Assembly: GCA_029224185.1 (NCBI GenBank)
Contig: CM055191.1
Location: 24,732,305-24,796,304 of the forward strand
Origin: Karalla daura
Taxonomy: Eukaryota; Chordata; Actinopteri; Chaetodontiformes; Leiognathidae
DNA length: 64,000 nt
Direction of reading: 5' to 3'
In this document: positions 54,004 through 64,000 of the stretch, in pieces
Layout: the number at the start of each line of letters is the position of its first letter
Position numbering within the stretch: the stretch's first letter is position 1
Translations under genes and position numbers: made by a program
The notes under the pieces: generated by a model
Told to the model about the DNA's origin: nothing
Database searches by the model: none
What the model saw: only the letters and a program-made list of their open reading frames with translations

Positions 54004-56084
54004 CTAAAGCAAGTTGGCATTCAAAAAGACAAGCTCACGGACTTTGGAGTGGCTGAGCCTGTTCCGTCTGTGATGATCTGTCCAGTCTTTGAGAAAATTC
54101 CCTCAGAGGGCACAGATGTGGCGACAATGCAGAGTCTTTTCCTCATTACCTCACTTAGAGTTTTACACAGGGGAGCACATCCTCCACCATGCCAGAGGAT
54201 CTGATGTACGGGGTAGGAGTGGCTCTGCCAGGTAGGCCCTCATCTCCATTATGGCAGCAGTTGAGGTGCTTAATGTTGCAGAATCCAATGAAGCGGAAGC
54301 CCTGGTGCTTGCTACCCTCTCATCAAAGTCTTCCCAAAACATGGCCCCTGTGCTGGCTGCTGCAGAAGGATCTTGACCCTCCTCCTCCTCACTACGACTG
54401 GGTTGATGGGTGTGCTGCAGCTGCTGTGATCCGCTTTACTACATCATCTGCTGCCTTGTTGTTCACGAAGGCTTGCTTTTTAAACCTTGGATCCAAACAA
54501 GTAGCATCAGCAAGCTTCTCTATGTGCTCCACCTTGCTGAACCTCCTCTGCATCTCGGACATCAGGCTGTCCACCAGTTTTTGAACAGGGTCATGGAGTG
54601 ACGGGTTTCTTTGATGGCGGGCAACAATCCTCTGAAGACCCCTTGCCAGCAGGATCACTTTGGAGGCAGTCACAAACCTACAGACAGAGTTAAATTGTTC
54701 AAATGTTGTTCTCAAAAACAGTTACAACAATGTATTATTACACATCAATATCATGCTTCTTTGTTAACAGTAAGGATACAGTAAAAAATCAATCACGAAC
54801 TAAAATTTTTGTTTAAAATCTAAAGTTTGTGCTTATGTGCATGTACATTTAGAGCAAAGTTTGATAGGAATCAAATTCATTCTATGTGTGCACTGATTTG
54901 TTCAATAAAAGTGAATCTAATTTAATAAAAACTTTAATCACTTTATCTACATACCTCTCAGCGCTCACTTCAACGGTGACCTCCTCAAAAGGTTTGATAA
55001 TGTCCACAGTTTCTTGGACAACTTCCCATTCATCTGTGGACAATGTGGATAGCGGTGCATTGATAAGTGCCAGGGTGGAGATGACTGGATCCTTCATCTC
55101 AATGATCTTTTTCAACATGTAGTATGTTGAATTCCACCTTGTAGCCACATCCTGCCTCAAACGCAGTTGCTCCTGTCCCATCTGTTGCTTTTATTTTTTG
55201 AATTATGTTGTGAACATCTCTAAGTGCAGCTCTAACAATGAGGTTCAAAACATGAGCAAAGCATGGCATGTGGTCCCAGTGCAGGTTGTCTCTCAGGGCT
55301 GCCACAATGTTGCTGGCATTGTCTGTGACACAAGGTACAACTTTGTCACTGACACCCCATTCATTTGCCACTCTCTTCAGCTCATTTCCCAGGTGAACAG
55401 AAGTGTGTCTGTCTGTCAAGACAAAACAGTCCAGGAGATGGAAGGTCATTACAAAATCCTGTACATAGTGGCAGGTCACAGACATGTAGCTTGTGGTAGT
55501 CAAAGATGTCCAGCAGTCGGTTGTGAGGCATACAGCAGGAGAACTCTTGATTTTTTCAAGCATCTCAGCTCTTAGCTTTCCATATGTCTGAGGCAGTAGA
55601 GCTTGAGATAATGTTTTCCTGCTAGGCAGTGTATGAAGGGTCCACGGTCTTTGAATATTCCTTGAAACCTTTGTCCTCAACGATGGAGAATGGCTGATAG
55701 TCTGAGGCAATCATTTTTAGAAGTGCTTCATCCACTTTGCTCTGCCTGAGCGGATCCATTGGCCTTGTTACATAAGTGCCCATCATTGTTTGCTGTAGCC
55801 TCCGTGGCCTAACTGCTGCTTGGGTGGTGGGTGTTGTTGCAGAAGCTGTAGCCAGTGTTGCAGCTGCAATGATTCGAGGTCCAGATGAAGTGTTGCTGGT
55901 GGAGATATTTGCAGCTGCTGCAGTGGCTCCATCGTCACTCTGCGCCCTCACTTGCGCTAACAGCACAGTTGGGTGTCCTGTTTTCAGGTGTCTCCTCCAA
56001 TTTGAGGTGTTTCCTCCTTGGGTTGATAAAACCCTTTTGCAAATATTGCATTTGACTTTCGTGCTTGAAATTTCACGACAACAG
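54004..56084 (-). pseudogene. hAT transposase (ZBED-like) with intron and frame breaks
   Basis: The N-terminal BED zinc finger (about 55975-56084) reads KVKCNICKRVL and NWRRHLKTGH, giving the C-x2-C and H-x-H ligands. The catalytic part has LTTDCWTSLTTTSYMSVT (first Asp), VPCVTDNASNIVAAL (second Asp), CFAHVLNLIV and RQDVATRWNSTYYMLKK. An intron is visible at 54678-54954 (donor GAGAG|GTATGT, acceptor CTGTCTGTAG). The C-terminal dimerisation domain (54004-54390) has AEPLLPRTSDPLAWWR and ATSVPSEGIFSKTGQII. Frame breaks occur near 55625, 55185 and 54060. The start codon is not found upstream of the BED finger. Confidence 0.92.
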
Positions 56085-56606
56085 GATCATGTCACTCCTA
56101 ATAACCTACTCTTTGCGACATTAAAATGTGATGAGGTGAAAAGCTGTCTCATGAGAGTCAAACAATTGGCACTTTTCACACCCATTCATGCCAAACATCA
56201 ATTATCTCAGGTAGTAGAAAACCATTGTATCAATAATGTCAATTCGTCACGTGAATAAGATTCACAATGCCGATGTGACACCGGCATGTGCTGTGACTGT
56301 AACCAGGTGAACCCCCTCTGCTCTTGCGCTGTCGAAGTGTGAACGCTGTAGTAGTGCTCTTTAAACTGAGATGCCAACATGGACTATGCGAGCTTCACTT
56401 GATCAAAAGCTCTGAGGTTAACATTTAGTGAGGATTTGTGGTGCATTTCTGCCTCCTTTTCTCATCCGACGCTAAACGGTTCTGTGTCTATCCGATAGAC
56501 TGAAGGGGATACGGCAGCAGCAGAGCAGGGTAATAAACAGATTTTTATAGACTTAGTATAGTATAGATGTCAAGTTATGATAGATTTTACTCAGTTCCTG
56601 CTCAAA

Positions 56607-57392
56607 CTTGAAAAGAGCCTAGTCTGAAGGACACAGAGGGACTCAAATCTTCCTTTTCTTTTTGTTTATTGAGTTTAGTAGATAGGTTGATTAGGTTGAT
56701 TTGATTGATTAGGTTGATAACCTTCAAAATAAACAAGAAACATTGCATTACTTTAAGTTCAAACATAACAAATTCATAAATTCATAAATCTCAATGTGTA
56801 TGAATCAATCAAAATCACAAATCAGAATATCAAATATCAAGTCTACAATCAACAAGGTAGCTTAAGAATCAGATTTCTTTCTTTGCAACATGAACCATGC
56901 ATTCAAAATGATATAAATTGAGCCAGTTCATATACAAACAATTGAAGTTGTATCAGCATAGACAAACAAACATTTTAATTCCATCAACACTACAATACAA
57001 TACAAGTAAGCAGATTTGAATGTTCAGGCTGTAAATTTGAGTTAACATGATAAAACAAAGTAATTCTTTCAGCATTTTCAGATATCAAAGTGACAAAGTG
57101 TTTCAATGTCCATTCCCCTACCAGTTGCGTCTTGACTGTGCGCTGAGTAATCTTCTTTGTTTAGTTGTGTGATTCCTGTGTATTTCCTTGTCTTAGATGC
57201 TTCTCCTTTGTTCACAAACTTTTTTCTCCATGCAGGTATGAAGGTGATATGGCCGCCACTGGAAGCACAGATTGACTTCATGGTTACCCTACGAATACTA
57301 ACTTTCTCTCTGCCCCCTGCAGGGTCGGAGCTTAGGCCACGTGACTGTGTTTTGAGTGAATGTTTGAATGAATGTTTTGTGTTGACGCGACA
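56607..57392 (-). repeat. BEL/Pao 3' LTR, end truncated
   Basis: Starts TGTCGCG in element sense. The part matching 60749-60914 lies at 56607-56765, reversed. It contains CTCAATAAACAAAAAGAAAA, an AATAAA polyadenylation signal. Confidence 0.8.
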
Positions 57393-57461
57393 CCTCCCAC
57401 TTGACCTCCTGGTTCTTGAACCCAGGGAGGTCACACCAGTCATGGATGCACAGCGTCAGAT

Positions 57462-58602
57462 TCAGTCATGGTTTTGCTTCTGTTCTTCTACAGGTAGTAG
57501 GATGATGACACGTCTGACGTCCCTATGAAGAACTGTAGAGGGGATTTTGGTTGAAAGTTTCTTTTTCTCTTTTTGAGCTGATTTCATGGTCGGGACTGGA
57601 TAACTGGGGAAGGTTTGGACATGAACATCTCTGACGATGCCCTTCTTGTCAGTGTTGACACTGATGACTCTGGCAAGTTTATACTGACCCCTTAAAGCGT
57701 TCTGGTCGGCCAGCCAGACCACATCTCCAATAGCCACGTTCCTGTGTGCCGTGTGCCACTTACTTCTCAGTGTTGACACTGATGGCTCTGGCAAGTTTAT
57801 ACTGACCCCTTAAAGCGTTCTGGTCGGCCAGCCAGACCACATCTCCAATAGCCACTTTCCTGTGTGCTGTGTGCCACTTACTTCTAATGAATAGATTAGG
57901 CCCTGCTAACTGACTCCACTTCCTCCAGAACCGGCCAACTTCAGTTTGGATAGTTTTTAATCTTTTGTAGGCATAGCCTTCAAACTCAAAGCTACCCAGA
58001 TCTCCTCTGGGTCCAGATCTTCCAAGCAGAAGGGAATTTGGGCTGATGTAGTCTACACAGTCCTCCCGACTCTGGGTTCTGGCATCAATGGGTCTCTCAT
58101 TGGCAAGATTAGCAGCCATGTATAGAAAGGTTTGGAACTCACTCCATGTAAAGCATCCATCTCCTCCTAGGTTGTGTAGAGCGCGTTTCACTGTACGAAC
58201 AGCCGCCTCTGCAGCTCCATTCCTATGAGGGGAATCAGCAGGGTGAAATTTCCAGCTCCATTCTGTTCCATGCTTGGAGGCTTCATTTTCAATCTCAGAC
58301 TTTTTCAGCTGGTCCAGGAAGAGGTACAGTTCTCTTAGGGCAGGTCTGGCTCCCACAAAGTTTTTTCCAGGGTCTGACCACAGTTTCTTCGGATGCCCTC
58401 TGAGCGCAGTGAACCTCTTGTAGGCCAGCAGGAAACCTTCAGATGACTGGTCACTGACAACATCTGTGTGCAGAGCTCGGGATGCCATACAGCAGAAAAC
58501 AATTCCCCAAACCTTGAGCCTTACTTTCTTTCTGACCTCGTCCTTCACTTCATACGGTCCAAATAGATCCACAGTTGATAACCAGCGTGGCAGTGAAGAC
58601 AA
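57462..58602 (-). pseudogene. BEL/Pao integrase, 5' truncated, with internal tandem duplication
   Basis: The frame opens in the integrase core: TVDLFGPYEVKDEVRKKVRL, FCCMASRALHTDVVSDQSSE (first Asp region is VDLFG), WSDPGKNFVGA (second Asp) and HRNGAAEAAVRTVKRAL (Glu). The C-terminal domain (RSKWHTAHRKVAIGDVVWLA) is duplicated in tandem with a 118 bp period (57650-57885), which shifts the frame. The end has IPSTVLHRDVRRVIILLP. Confidence 0.9.
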
Positions 58603-58630
58603 GGATTAAAGGCCTAAAGTCCAATAAGCT

Positions 58631-59527
58631 GTCAACTCAACTCAACTTTTATTTGTTTTAAGTGCCATATCATAACAGCTGTTATCTCAGAGCACTTTAC
58701 AAGGAGAGCAACAATGTGTACATAGTGAAAAAACCCCTGTCCTTCGACCCTCGCAAAGGCTGAGGAACAACTCCCAAGGAAAACCCTGACAGGGAAAAAA
58801 AGGGGAGAAACCTCAGGGTGAGAGACAGAGGAGGGGATCCTCACCCAGGACGGACAGGCGGGCACAAACAAAACATTATTGATGGCTAACAGTTCAGGAT
58901 ATAAATCAATGAATTGAATTGAATCAGTCCATAGTAGCAGGCAGGAGGAACCGCAGTGAGATGAGCCGGGTAGAGGTGGTCCTGGATCCAGCTCAGCGTT
59001 GATGGAAGTCGGGAGGGAAAATAAAAATAATAAAAATAAAATGAAAAATGAAAAATAAAAATAAGAATAAAAAGAAAATTAAGAATTAAAAAATAAAATA
59101 TTAATAAAAATTAAAATAAGAATAAATAAATAAATAAAAAATAGAAATATATATAAATAAAAAAATAAAAAATAAAAAAATAAAAATAAAATAAAATAAA
59201 AATAAAAATAAAAATAAATTCAAAGATAACAAAGGAGAGGGGGAGGAGAGGGAGGAAGAGGAGGAGATGGAAAACAGACGGGGAGAGGCCAAGAGGAAAG
59301 AGAGAAGCTAGAGGGAACGTGAACCTGATTCACACCCACAGAGAAGGCAGAGAAGATAGAGCTCAATGTGCCGGGGACCCCCAGCAGACTCAACCTATAG
59401 CAGCTTATCTTGGATTTATCTGTAGGCTCTGTCGAAAAGGAGGGTTTTTAACCTACTCTTAAAGGTAGAGAGGGTGTCTGCCTCCCGGACTGAAACTGGT
59501 AGATGGTTCCATAACAGAGGGCCTTGG
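58631..59527 (-). mobile_element. L2 LINE 3' fragment between the two BEL/Pao parts
   Basis: On the minus strand this is the end of the L2 ORF2 (from about PLLWNHLPVSVREAD onward) and the whole 3' region of the family at 41.97-44.95 kb. It includes the low-complexity tract (59000-59220 here A-rich on plus). It is 5' truncated. No clear target duplication. Confidence 0.92.
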
Positions 59528-60733
59528 AGGAAGGATTGGGAGAGCCTCCAAAGGCAGGGGGAGCCAACTGGTTCAGTTGAAGCAAAGAAAATCCAGCTAC
59601 TGGACAGTGTTGATGAAAGGATAAGAAGAGACCTCCGATTGTCTCCCTACAATACTGCAGAGGATGTTCAGAGTGCTCGAGAACAGATATGGAAACACAA
59701 CAACAATTGCCATGGAAATAATAGAGGACTTGGAAAAAATTCCCCCTTTAAAGCTGCCAGCCCAGGAAAGTAATTGACATGATCCAATCTGTAGAAAAGG
59801 CCCTGAATGACCTCACAGAGCTCGGCAACACTGGAGCTATCAAGAATCCTCTCGTAGTCAAGTCAATAGCGAGCAAATTGCCAGATAGCATGAAGAAAGA
59901 CTGGCTTGTTTTCATGGTAAATCCAGAAAATGCCATCACACCAGACAATCACTTTGACAGTCTCCTAAAATTTCCTTAAAATTCTTGAAAAGCTAGAGCA
60001 GCTTGGAGTAGGTGAGAAGCCTGACAAAAAGTTTGCTTTCGCAGAGAAGAAATATGCCTCGACTCGGTCCACAAGGAGAGGTGGATGCGTTGTCTGTGGA
60101 GATGAAAAACACAGAGACAAGATTTTCTTTTGCAAACGGTTCAAAGAACTGAAGCCTAACGAAAAGATTAATGCTGTGGAGAAATTGGGAGCATGCAAGA
60201 GGTGCCTAGTATGTCATGATGAAGAAAATGAGTGTAAAGATACTTACCTGTGTAGGAACCCAGACTGTAGAAGAGGGAGTTCTGCGGACCACCATTTCTT
60301 TCTTTGCCGGAGAGGAGACTCTAGAAGGAGTGAAACAGACAGACCACAGAGGCCAAACGTGAGTAGGCAAAAGCTCACCGAAGACCAAGAGAAATTTGTG
60401 TCTGAACTCTCCCCAGAGATGGCAGAAAAGTTTAAGAGAGCTTTCACAAACATCACTGCTACCTGTCATTCTCATGCTGCTAGAGGTAACTGCCAATGCA
60501 GGAGAGAAAATTGGAACACTCATAGACTTAGCCTCAGACACCAACTACATTACCCACAGAGCTGCCAGAAGACTGAACTTGCGCAGTGAAAAGATCACAC
60601 TGGTCGTTCATGGGGTCGGAGGAATGGCCATGAAGGTCAAGAACAAGAGGTACTTCCTCAGAGTGAGGGTTAAGACGCCCACAGGGACGGAGAGGGCTCA
60701 TGAGCTTGTCTGCTACGGTTTGAACTTAAAGTA
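59528..60733 (+). pseudogene. BEL/Pao gag C-terminus and protease, frameshifted
   Basis: Gag parts read SVDERIRRDLRLSPYNTAED and KSIASKLPDSMKKDWLVFM. A Cys/His-rich stretch follows (CVVCGDEKHRDKIFFCKRF, CKRCLVCHDEENECKDTYLC, HHFFLC). The protease remnant near 60500-60600 reads GTLIDLASDTNYITHRAARR. Its catalytic Asp is seen, but the usual Gly after D-x is Ala (DLAS rather than DSGS). Frames change near 59770, 59978 and 60490. Confidence 0.85.
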
Positions 60734-60914
60734 ATGCGACTGCTACTGTTTGAACTTAAAGTAATGCAATGTTTCTTGTTTATTTTGAAGGTTATCAACC
60801 TAATCAACATATCTACTAAACTCAATAAACAAAAAGAAAAGGAAGATTTGAGTTGTCCCTCTGCGTCCTTCAGACTAGGCTCTTTTCAAGGAGCCACTTT
60901 GTGTTGACGCGACA
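59528..60914 (+). mobile_element. BEL/Pao retrotransposon fragment: gag-protease joined to an LTR end, plus strand
   Basis: The gag C-terminal part and protease (59530-60733) run straight into the last 170 bases of a BEL/Pao LTR, ending GTGTTGACGCGACA at 60914. RT, RNase H, integrase and the LTR start are missing. The orientation is opposite to the integrase fragment at 56607-58602. Confidence 0.85.
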
Positions 60915-62430
60915 ATAGACTTAAAAAAAAATCTTATTAAATAACTTCTTCTCCTGACATGTCAGAGAACACAGATATGTAATTAAAATGGAATTAAAAT
61001 AATTAAAATTTTAAAAGTACCGAAGACCACTGAGTAGTTATGATTTCATGAATCAATAATGTATTATATTGTGCCAGAGTATAACACAAATTCAATGTTC
61101 AATTCATGTTGATTTATTTGCAAACACACTTCACACAATACATTATACACATCTACAAGAACTGAAAACCACAAATTCTGACTTCATAAATGAATGTCGG
61201 GTGTCACGTTACAAATGAATGAATGTCAGATATCAGACATTACTCGTTTCCTGATTCGTCTCTCAGCCTGCTCCCAGTAGCGGAGCTACAGCTGTCACGT
61301 GACAAAAGAATGAAGACCTGAGGACACACTGATGAGTGAGTCGTGTCAGTACCTGATCTGTCCGGAAGTACCCGATTGGTGCTCTGTGTCCATGCATGCG
61401 CAGTTTGTGCATTCTAGTCCGAGTGTTCACAACAATGGCCAATTCGTCCCTTGTGGTTTGTTTAGATTCTATTACCTCAGGGTGGTGCGAATGAGACTGA
61501 CAGCAGTGCCTTTCAGCTAGGGAGCCATCTTACTAAAACTACAAATAAACGTCAAAAAGTTTTGTCAGTGTTTTCTTCATTATATTACATAAAATTAAAT
61601 TAAAATTAACATTAAATTACTTTAGAATTTTATAAAGCACTGCGGAAATATATTTCCACAGGAGAAAGATCTACTGTGGTGTCTGTGAAGAAGCTGAGAC
61701 GGGTGAGAGACAATTTTATAGTAAATAAATCATTTAAAAAGTTTAAAAAACAGGTACGAATCGGGCAAGCAAACCGTCCTTCTTCCTTACACGTCATGTC
61801 CTTTGTCCTGAAACATGGTCAAACGTCATTGTGAGCATGTGCAGTATACGCAGAACCGATCGGGTACTTCCGGAAAGATCGGGTACCAACAAGTCGGAAC
61901 GAATCTTTTCTGTTTCTGGTCCTGCTGACTGAGCTTATGCAGCTGCCTCTATGTGGCGAGAGAAGGAACTGCATGAAAATTAACGAATCGCTCACTGAGA
62001 GGTCTCATTACTCCCGAGTCATTTGAAAGATTTGTTCATTTCGAACGAATCGCTCACAAACGACACATAACTAGTTTATACCCTATCATGTCTGAAAGTT
62101 TGGCTAATGTTGTCATGAATAGTCCCACACACTGTGTTCATCTACAGCCTGACAATTATTGCCTTTATCTTCATATCACTAATGATGGCAAGGTGAGATG
62201 ATTATCTTACCATGCTTCTGTTTCTGAAGTTTCTGACTCGTGTCTCCTCACGCTTTTGTTATTTAGAGGGATGGCTCCGGTGTCCAGTGCAGAGTTTTAT
62301 CCAGCTCCTGCGCTAATAGCACTGCTAACTTTCCGCTATCCATACACTATACACTATCCAGTCAATCGAACAGAAAACACCAATCTTTGATCTTTGACAA
62401 CTCCTGACACCATTTGGAAGCCTGTGCATG
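60915..62430. other. AT-rich DNA with inverted repeats, no gene
   Basis: A pair of inverted 32-base repeats (CCGGAAGTACCCGAT and its complement) lies at 61351-61382 and 61856-61887, about 500 bases apart, and probably marks a non-autonomous element. GAACGAATC motifs near 61900-62060 resemble the region at 52010-52080. Confidence 0.55.
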
Positions 62431-62431
62431 A

Positions 62432-62543
<112 letters not shown>

Positions 62544-62689
62544 ACTCAGCTAATTTTCTATTAGCTGCTATTAGCCACCTGCTTTGAGACACGGAGCTCA
62601 ACCGTGTGACATCACTATGATGAGTTCAAAGACCTCAAGGAAGAAATTGTTTCATTTTACAATGACCCCTTGAAGAGAGTTTGATCTAA

Positions 62690-63130
62690 AATTAATGTAT
62701 TTCTGTTTAGTTTTGACCATTGGTGCAAGAGACTTTTTTGTGCGTGCCTATAAAAATACAAAGTTTCATCTTTCTACTCCATAAAAACCTTTATGTGGAG
62801 GATGATTTGAAAATTTCTAGATGGTGCTGTAGACACATTTAGCCACGTCCATTGACAAGGCCATTGCCTAGTTGTTCAGGCATACAATGCAATTATGTCC
62901 AGCAATTTTGAATTTTCTACGATGAAGCACCTGCCCACAAGGCCATTGGCACTGTTGCGCAATTTTGCCCAATGCACTTTGAACAACTTCAAAATATAAT
63001 TTTTTTTGCAAATCCCAATGCGCAGAATGGTGCGTTTTCAAGCATGTTCAGGCCCCCAAAAAAGCGACTACTTATTCCTGAGAATCCTAATAATAATAAT
63101 AATAATAATAAGAAAGAAACAGGAGATTTT
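62690..63130. repeat. Dispersed repeat related to 40345-40960
   Basis: Shares several segments with the earlier copy, including CCATAAAAACC, TTTGAAAATTTC and GGCATACAATGCAATTATGT. It ends in an AAT run (63088-63110). Confidence 0.7.
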
Positions 63131-63265
63131 TAATAGGGTTCTTGCAACTTCGTTGCTCGGACCCTAAAAAAGAAACAGTACAGATTTAAGAGGATTCTCG
63201 CAACTTTGTTGCTCAGACCCTAAAAAGAAACAATACAGATTTAAGGGGGTTCTCGCAACTTCATT
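63125..63265. repeat. About 55 bp tandem repeat, two and a half units
   Basis: Units hold TTCTCGCAACTT, GTTGCTCAGACCCTAAAA and AGAAACAATACAGATTTAAG. The last unit ends inside the integrase-like exon. Confidence 0.88.
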
Positions 63266-64000
63266 GCTGATCTTGGAACAGAAAATGGGACTATGGCAGC
63301 AATACAGTGTACCCTTCGGCATGTGTATACAGACTGCTATGCAGACTCACAGCCCATAGACTCCTTGTCAGGGAACCAGCGCATCGAGTTATGGTGGTCT
63401 CTTTTCAGAAGAGGAAGGTTGGTACATCTGTGTTTGATGGATGAAAAGTGTTGTCATTTTGGTTTTTATTACATTTCAACTGTTTAACTCTAACCCACAA
63501 ATTACATCAGGTGCCTCTGTGCTGATACGTTTCAATTATGTGTGTGAATCCATGGCTGTGACTTCGCACCAAAAAAGGTTCTCAGAGGATCATGTTCCTC
63601 TCCTCTCCTCTCCATCACTAAGCGATAATAATCGACTTGGGAAAAAGAATTCCTGTGGATTCCTAGTTATAAATCACACCAGTAGTGGATTACTATTATG
63701 ATAATCATATGGTTTACATTCTGACTTCTCTTTGACGCTTTTGTTACAGTGCATTTAAGTAATTAATTATTTACTAGTTAATTAATATGTTGATTCAAAT
63801 TACTTAAGTTAAATAACTTTTTGCATTGAATGTAACTCCAGGTCTCAGTTTTGGATGGACCTGTTTGGAGACCCGAGAGACTCTGGACTCTTCAATGGCA
63901 GCCATGAACACCAGTGCTTACTGAGATTCAGCTTCAGTAATGTTCTGCAGCAAGACCTGGATGAATGTGTGGACCTGTGGAACAAGCACCGCATTCGACC
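63266..64000 (+). CDS. Integrase-core domain gene, two exons, partial
   Basis: Exon 63266-63417 encodes ADLGTENGTMAAIQCTLRHV (second catalytic Asp position of an rve-type integrase core) and NQRIELWWSLFRRGR, with the Glu position in NQRIE. The donor is GGAAG|GTTGGT. The next exon starts at 63842 after AACTCCAG, in phase, and encodes SQFWMDLFGDPRDSGLFNGS and ECVDLWNKHRIRP up to the window end. A family of uncharacterised fish and cnidarian proteins with this integrase core ends in a similar NKHRIRP segment. The first exon has lost its start: the tandem repeat at 63125-63265 abuts the codon for the first Ala. The gene continues past 64000. It may be a decayed or partial copy. Confidence 0.72.

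Larger units (their letters stand above)
56607..58602 (-). mobile_element. BEL/Pao retrotransposon fragment: integrase end plus 3' LTR, minus strand
   Basis: In element sense the fragment runs integrase (58602 downwards), polypurine tract (AAGTGGGAGG) and LTR. The LTR starts TGTCGCGTCAACAC at 57392 and can be followed to 56607, where it loses similarity about 25 bases before the end seen in the plus-strand copy (GTGTTGACGCGACA). Gag, protease and RT are absent from this fragment. Confidence 0.85.
51987..62070. mobile_element. Probable composite hAT region with nested elements
   Basis: The left part starts CAGTGTTGGGAAGACCGACT and continues with GAACGAATC-type motifs. The right part (61895-62066) has the same GAACGAATCG motifs in inverted orientation, ending near CGACACATAACTAG. 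This resembles a fish hAT group with GTGTTGGGA starts. Between them lie the hAT transposase, minisatellite arrays, BEL/Pao fragments and an L2 fragment. The outer ends are not perfect inverted repeats and no target duplication is confirmed, so the two edges may belong to separate elements. Confidence 0.4.

Overview
The window looks like teleost fish nuclear DNA. It carries two recognisable vertebrate genes with introns and GT-AG splice sites, and it is densely packed with transposon families typical of fish: Tc1-like, hAT, L2-clade LINE, Ty3/gypsy and BEL/Pao. Microsatellites are long and frequent. No prokaryotic gene organisation is seen.

Layout. A decayed Tc1-like transposon lies at 0.45-1.66 kb. 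The minus-strand gene tcaim (T-cell activation inhibitor, mitochondrial) fills 5.3-13.5 kb in nine coding exons, with a probable CpG-rich promoter near 15.2-15.3 kb. At 15.58-19.14 kb is a 3.55 kb element with inverted arms of 1.0-1.3 kb built from iteron-like repeats around one unique ORF that ends like a ubiquitin-specific protease. A 428 bp relative with the same termini lies at 34.58-35.01 kb. A minus-strand Ty3/gypsy retrotransposon with two 137 bp LTRs follows at 19.73-23.92 kb. An array of exon-like tandem cassettes (25.1-26.9 kb) lies just downstream of a small intronless gene for a predicted tail-anchored protein (27.1-27.65 kb, minus). The minus-strand DEAH helicase gene dhx33 occupies 31.0-34.2 kb. 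Its first coding exon is not found and it shows several frame breaks.

From 34.5 kb to 63 kb the DNA is almost wholly mobile. It holds an unassigned transposase relic (35.9-38.2 kb), a 180 bp tandem repeat (39.8-40.3 kb), a Tc1 copy split by one L2 LINE and cut by a second (41.5-49.5 kb), and a textbook hAT MITE with an 8 bp target duplication (51.09-51.30 kb). These are followed by a region of hAT sequence containing an 18 bp minisatellite, an intron-containing hAT transposase, and two BEL/Pao fragments in opposite orientation around an L2 fragment (52-62 kb). The last 0.75 kb holds two exons of a cellular integrase-core gene on the plus strand, running off the window end.

Functionally, only tcaim, dhx33, the small tail-anchored gene and the partial integrase-core gene are likely host genes. 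There is no operon-like link between them. The most promising undescribed system is the long-armed inverted-repeat element family (15.6 and 34.6 kb), possibly mobilised by a transposase like the relic at 35.9-38.2 kb. That link is inference.
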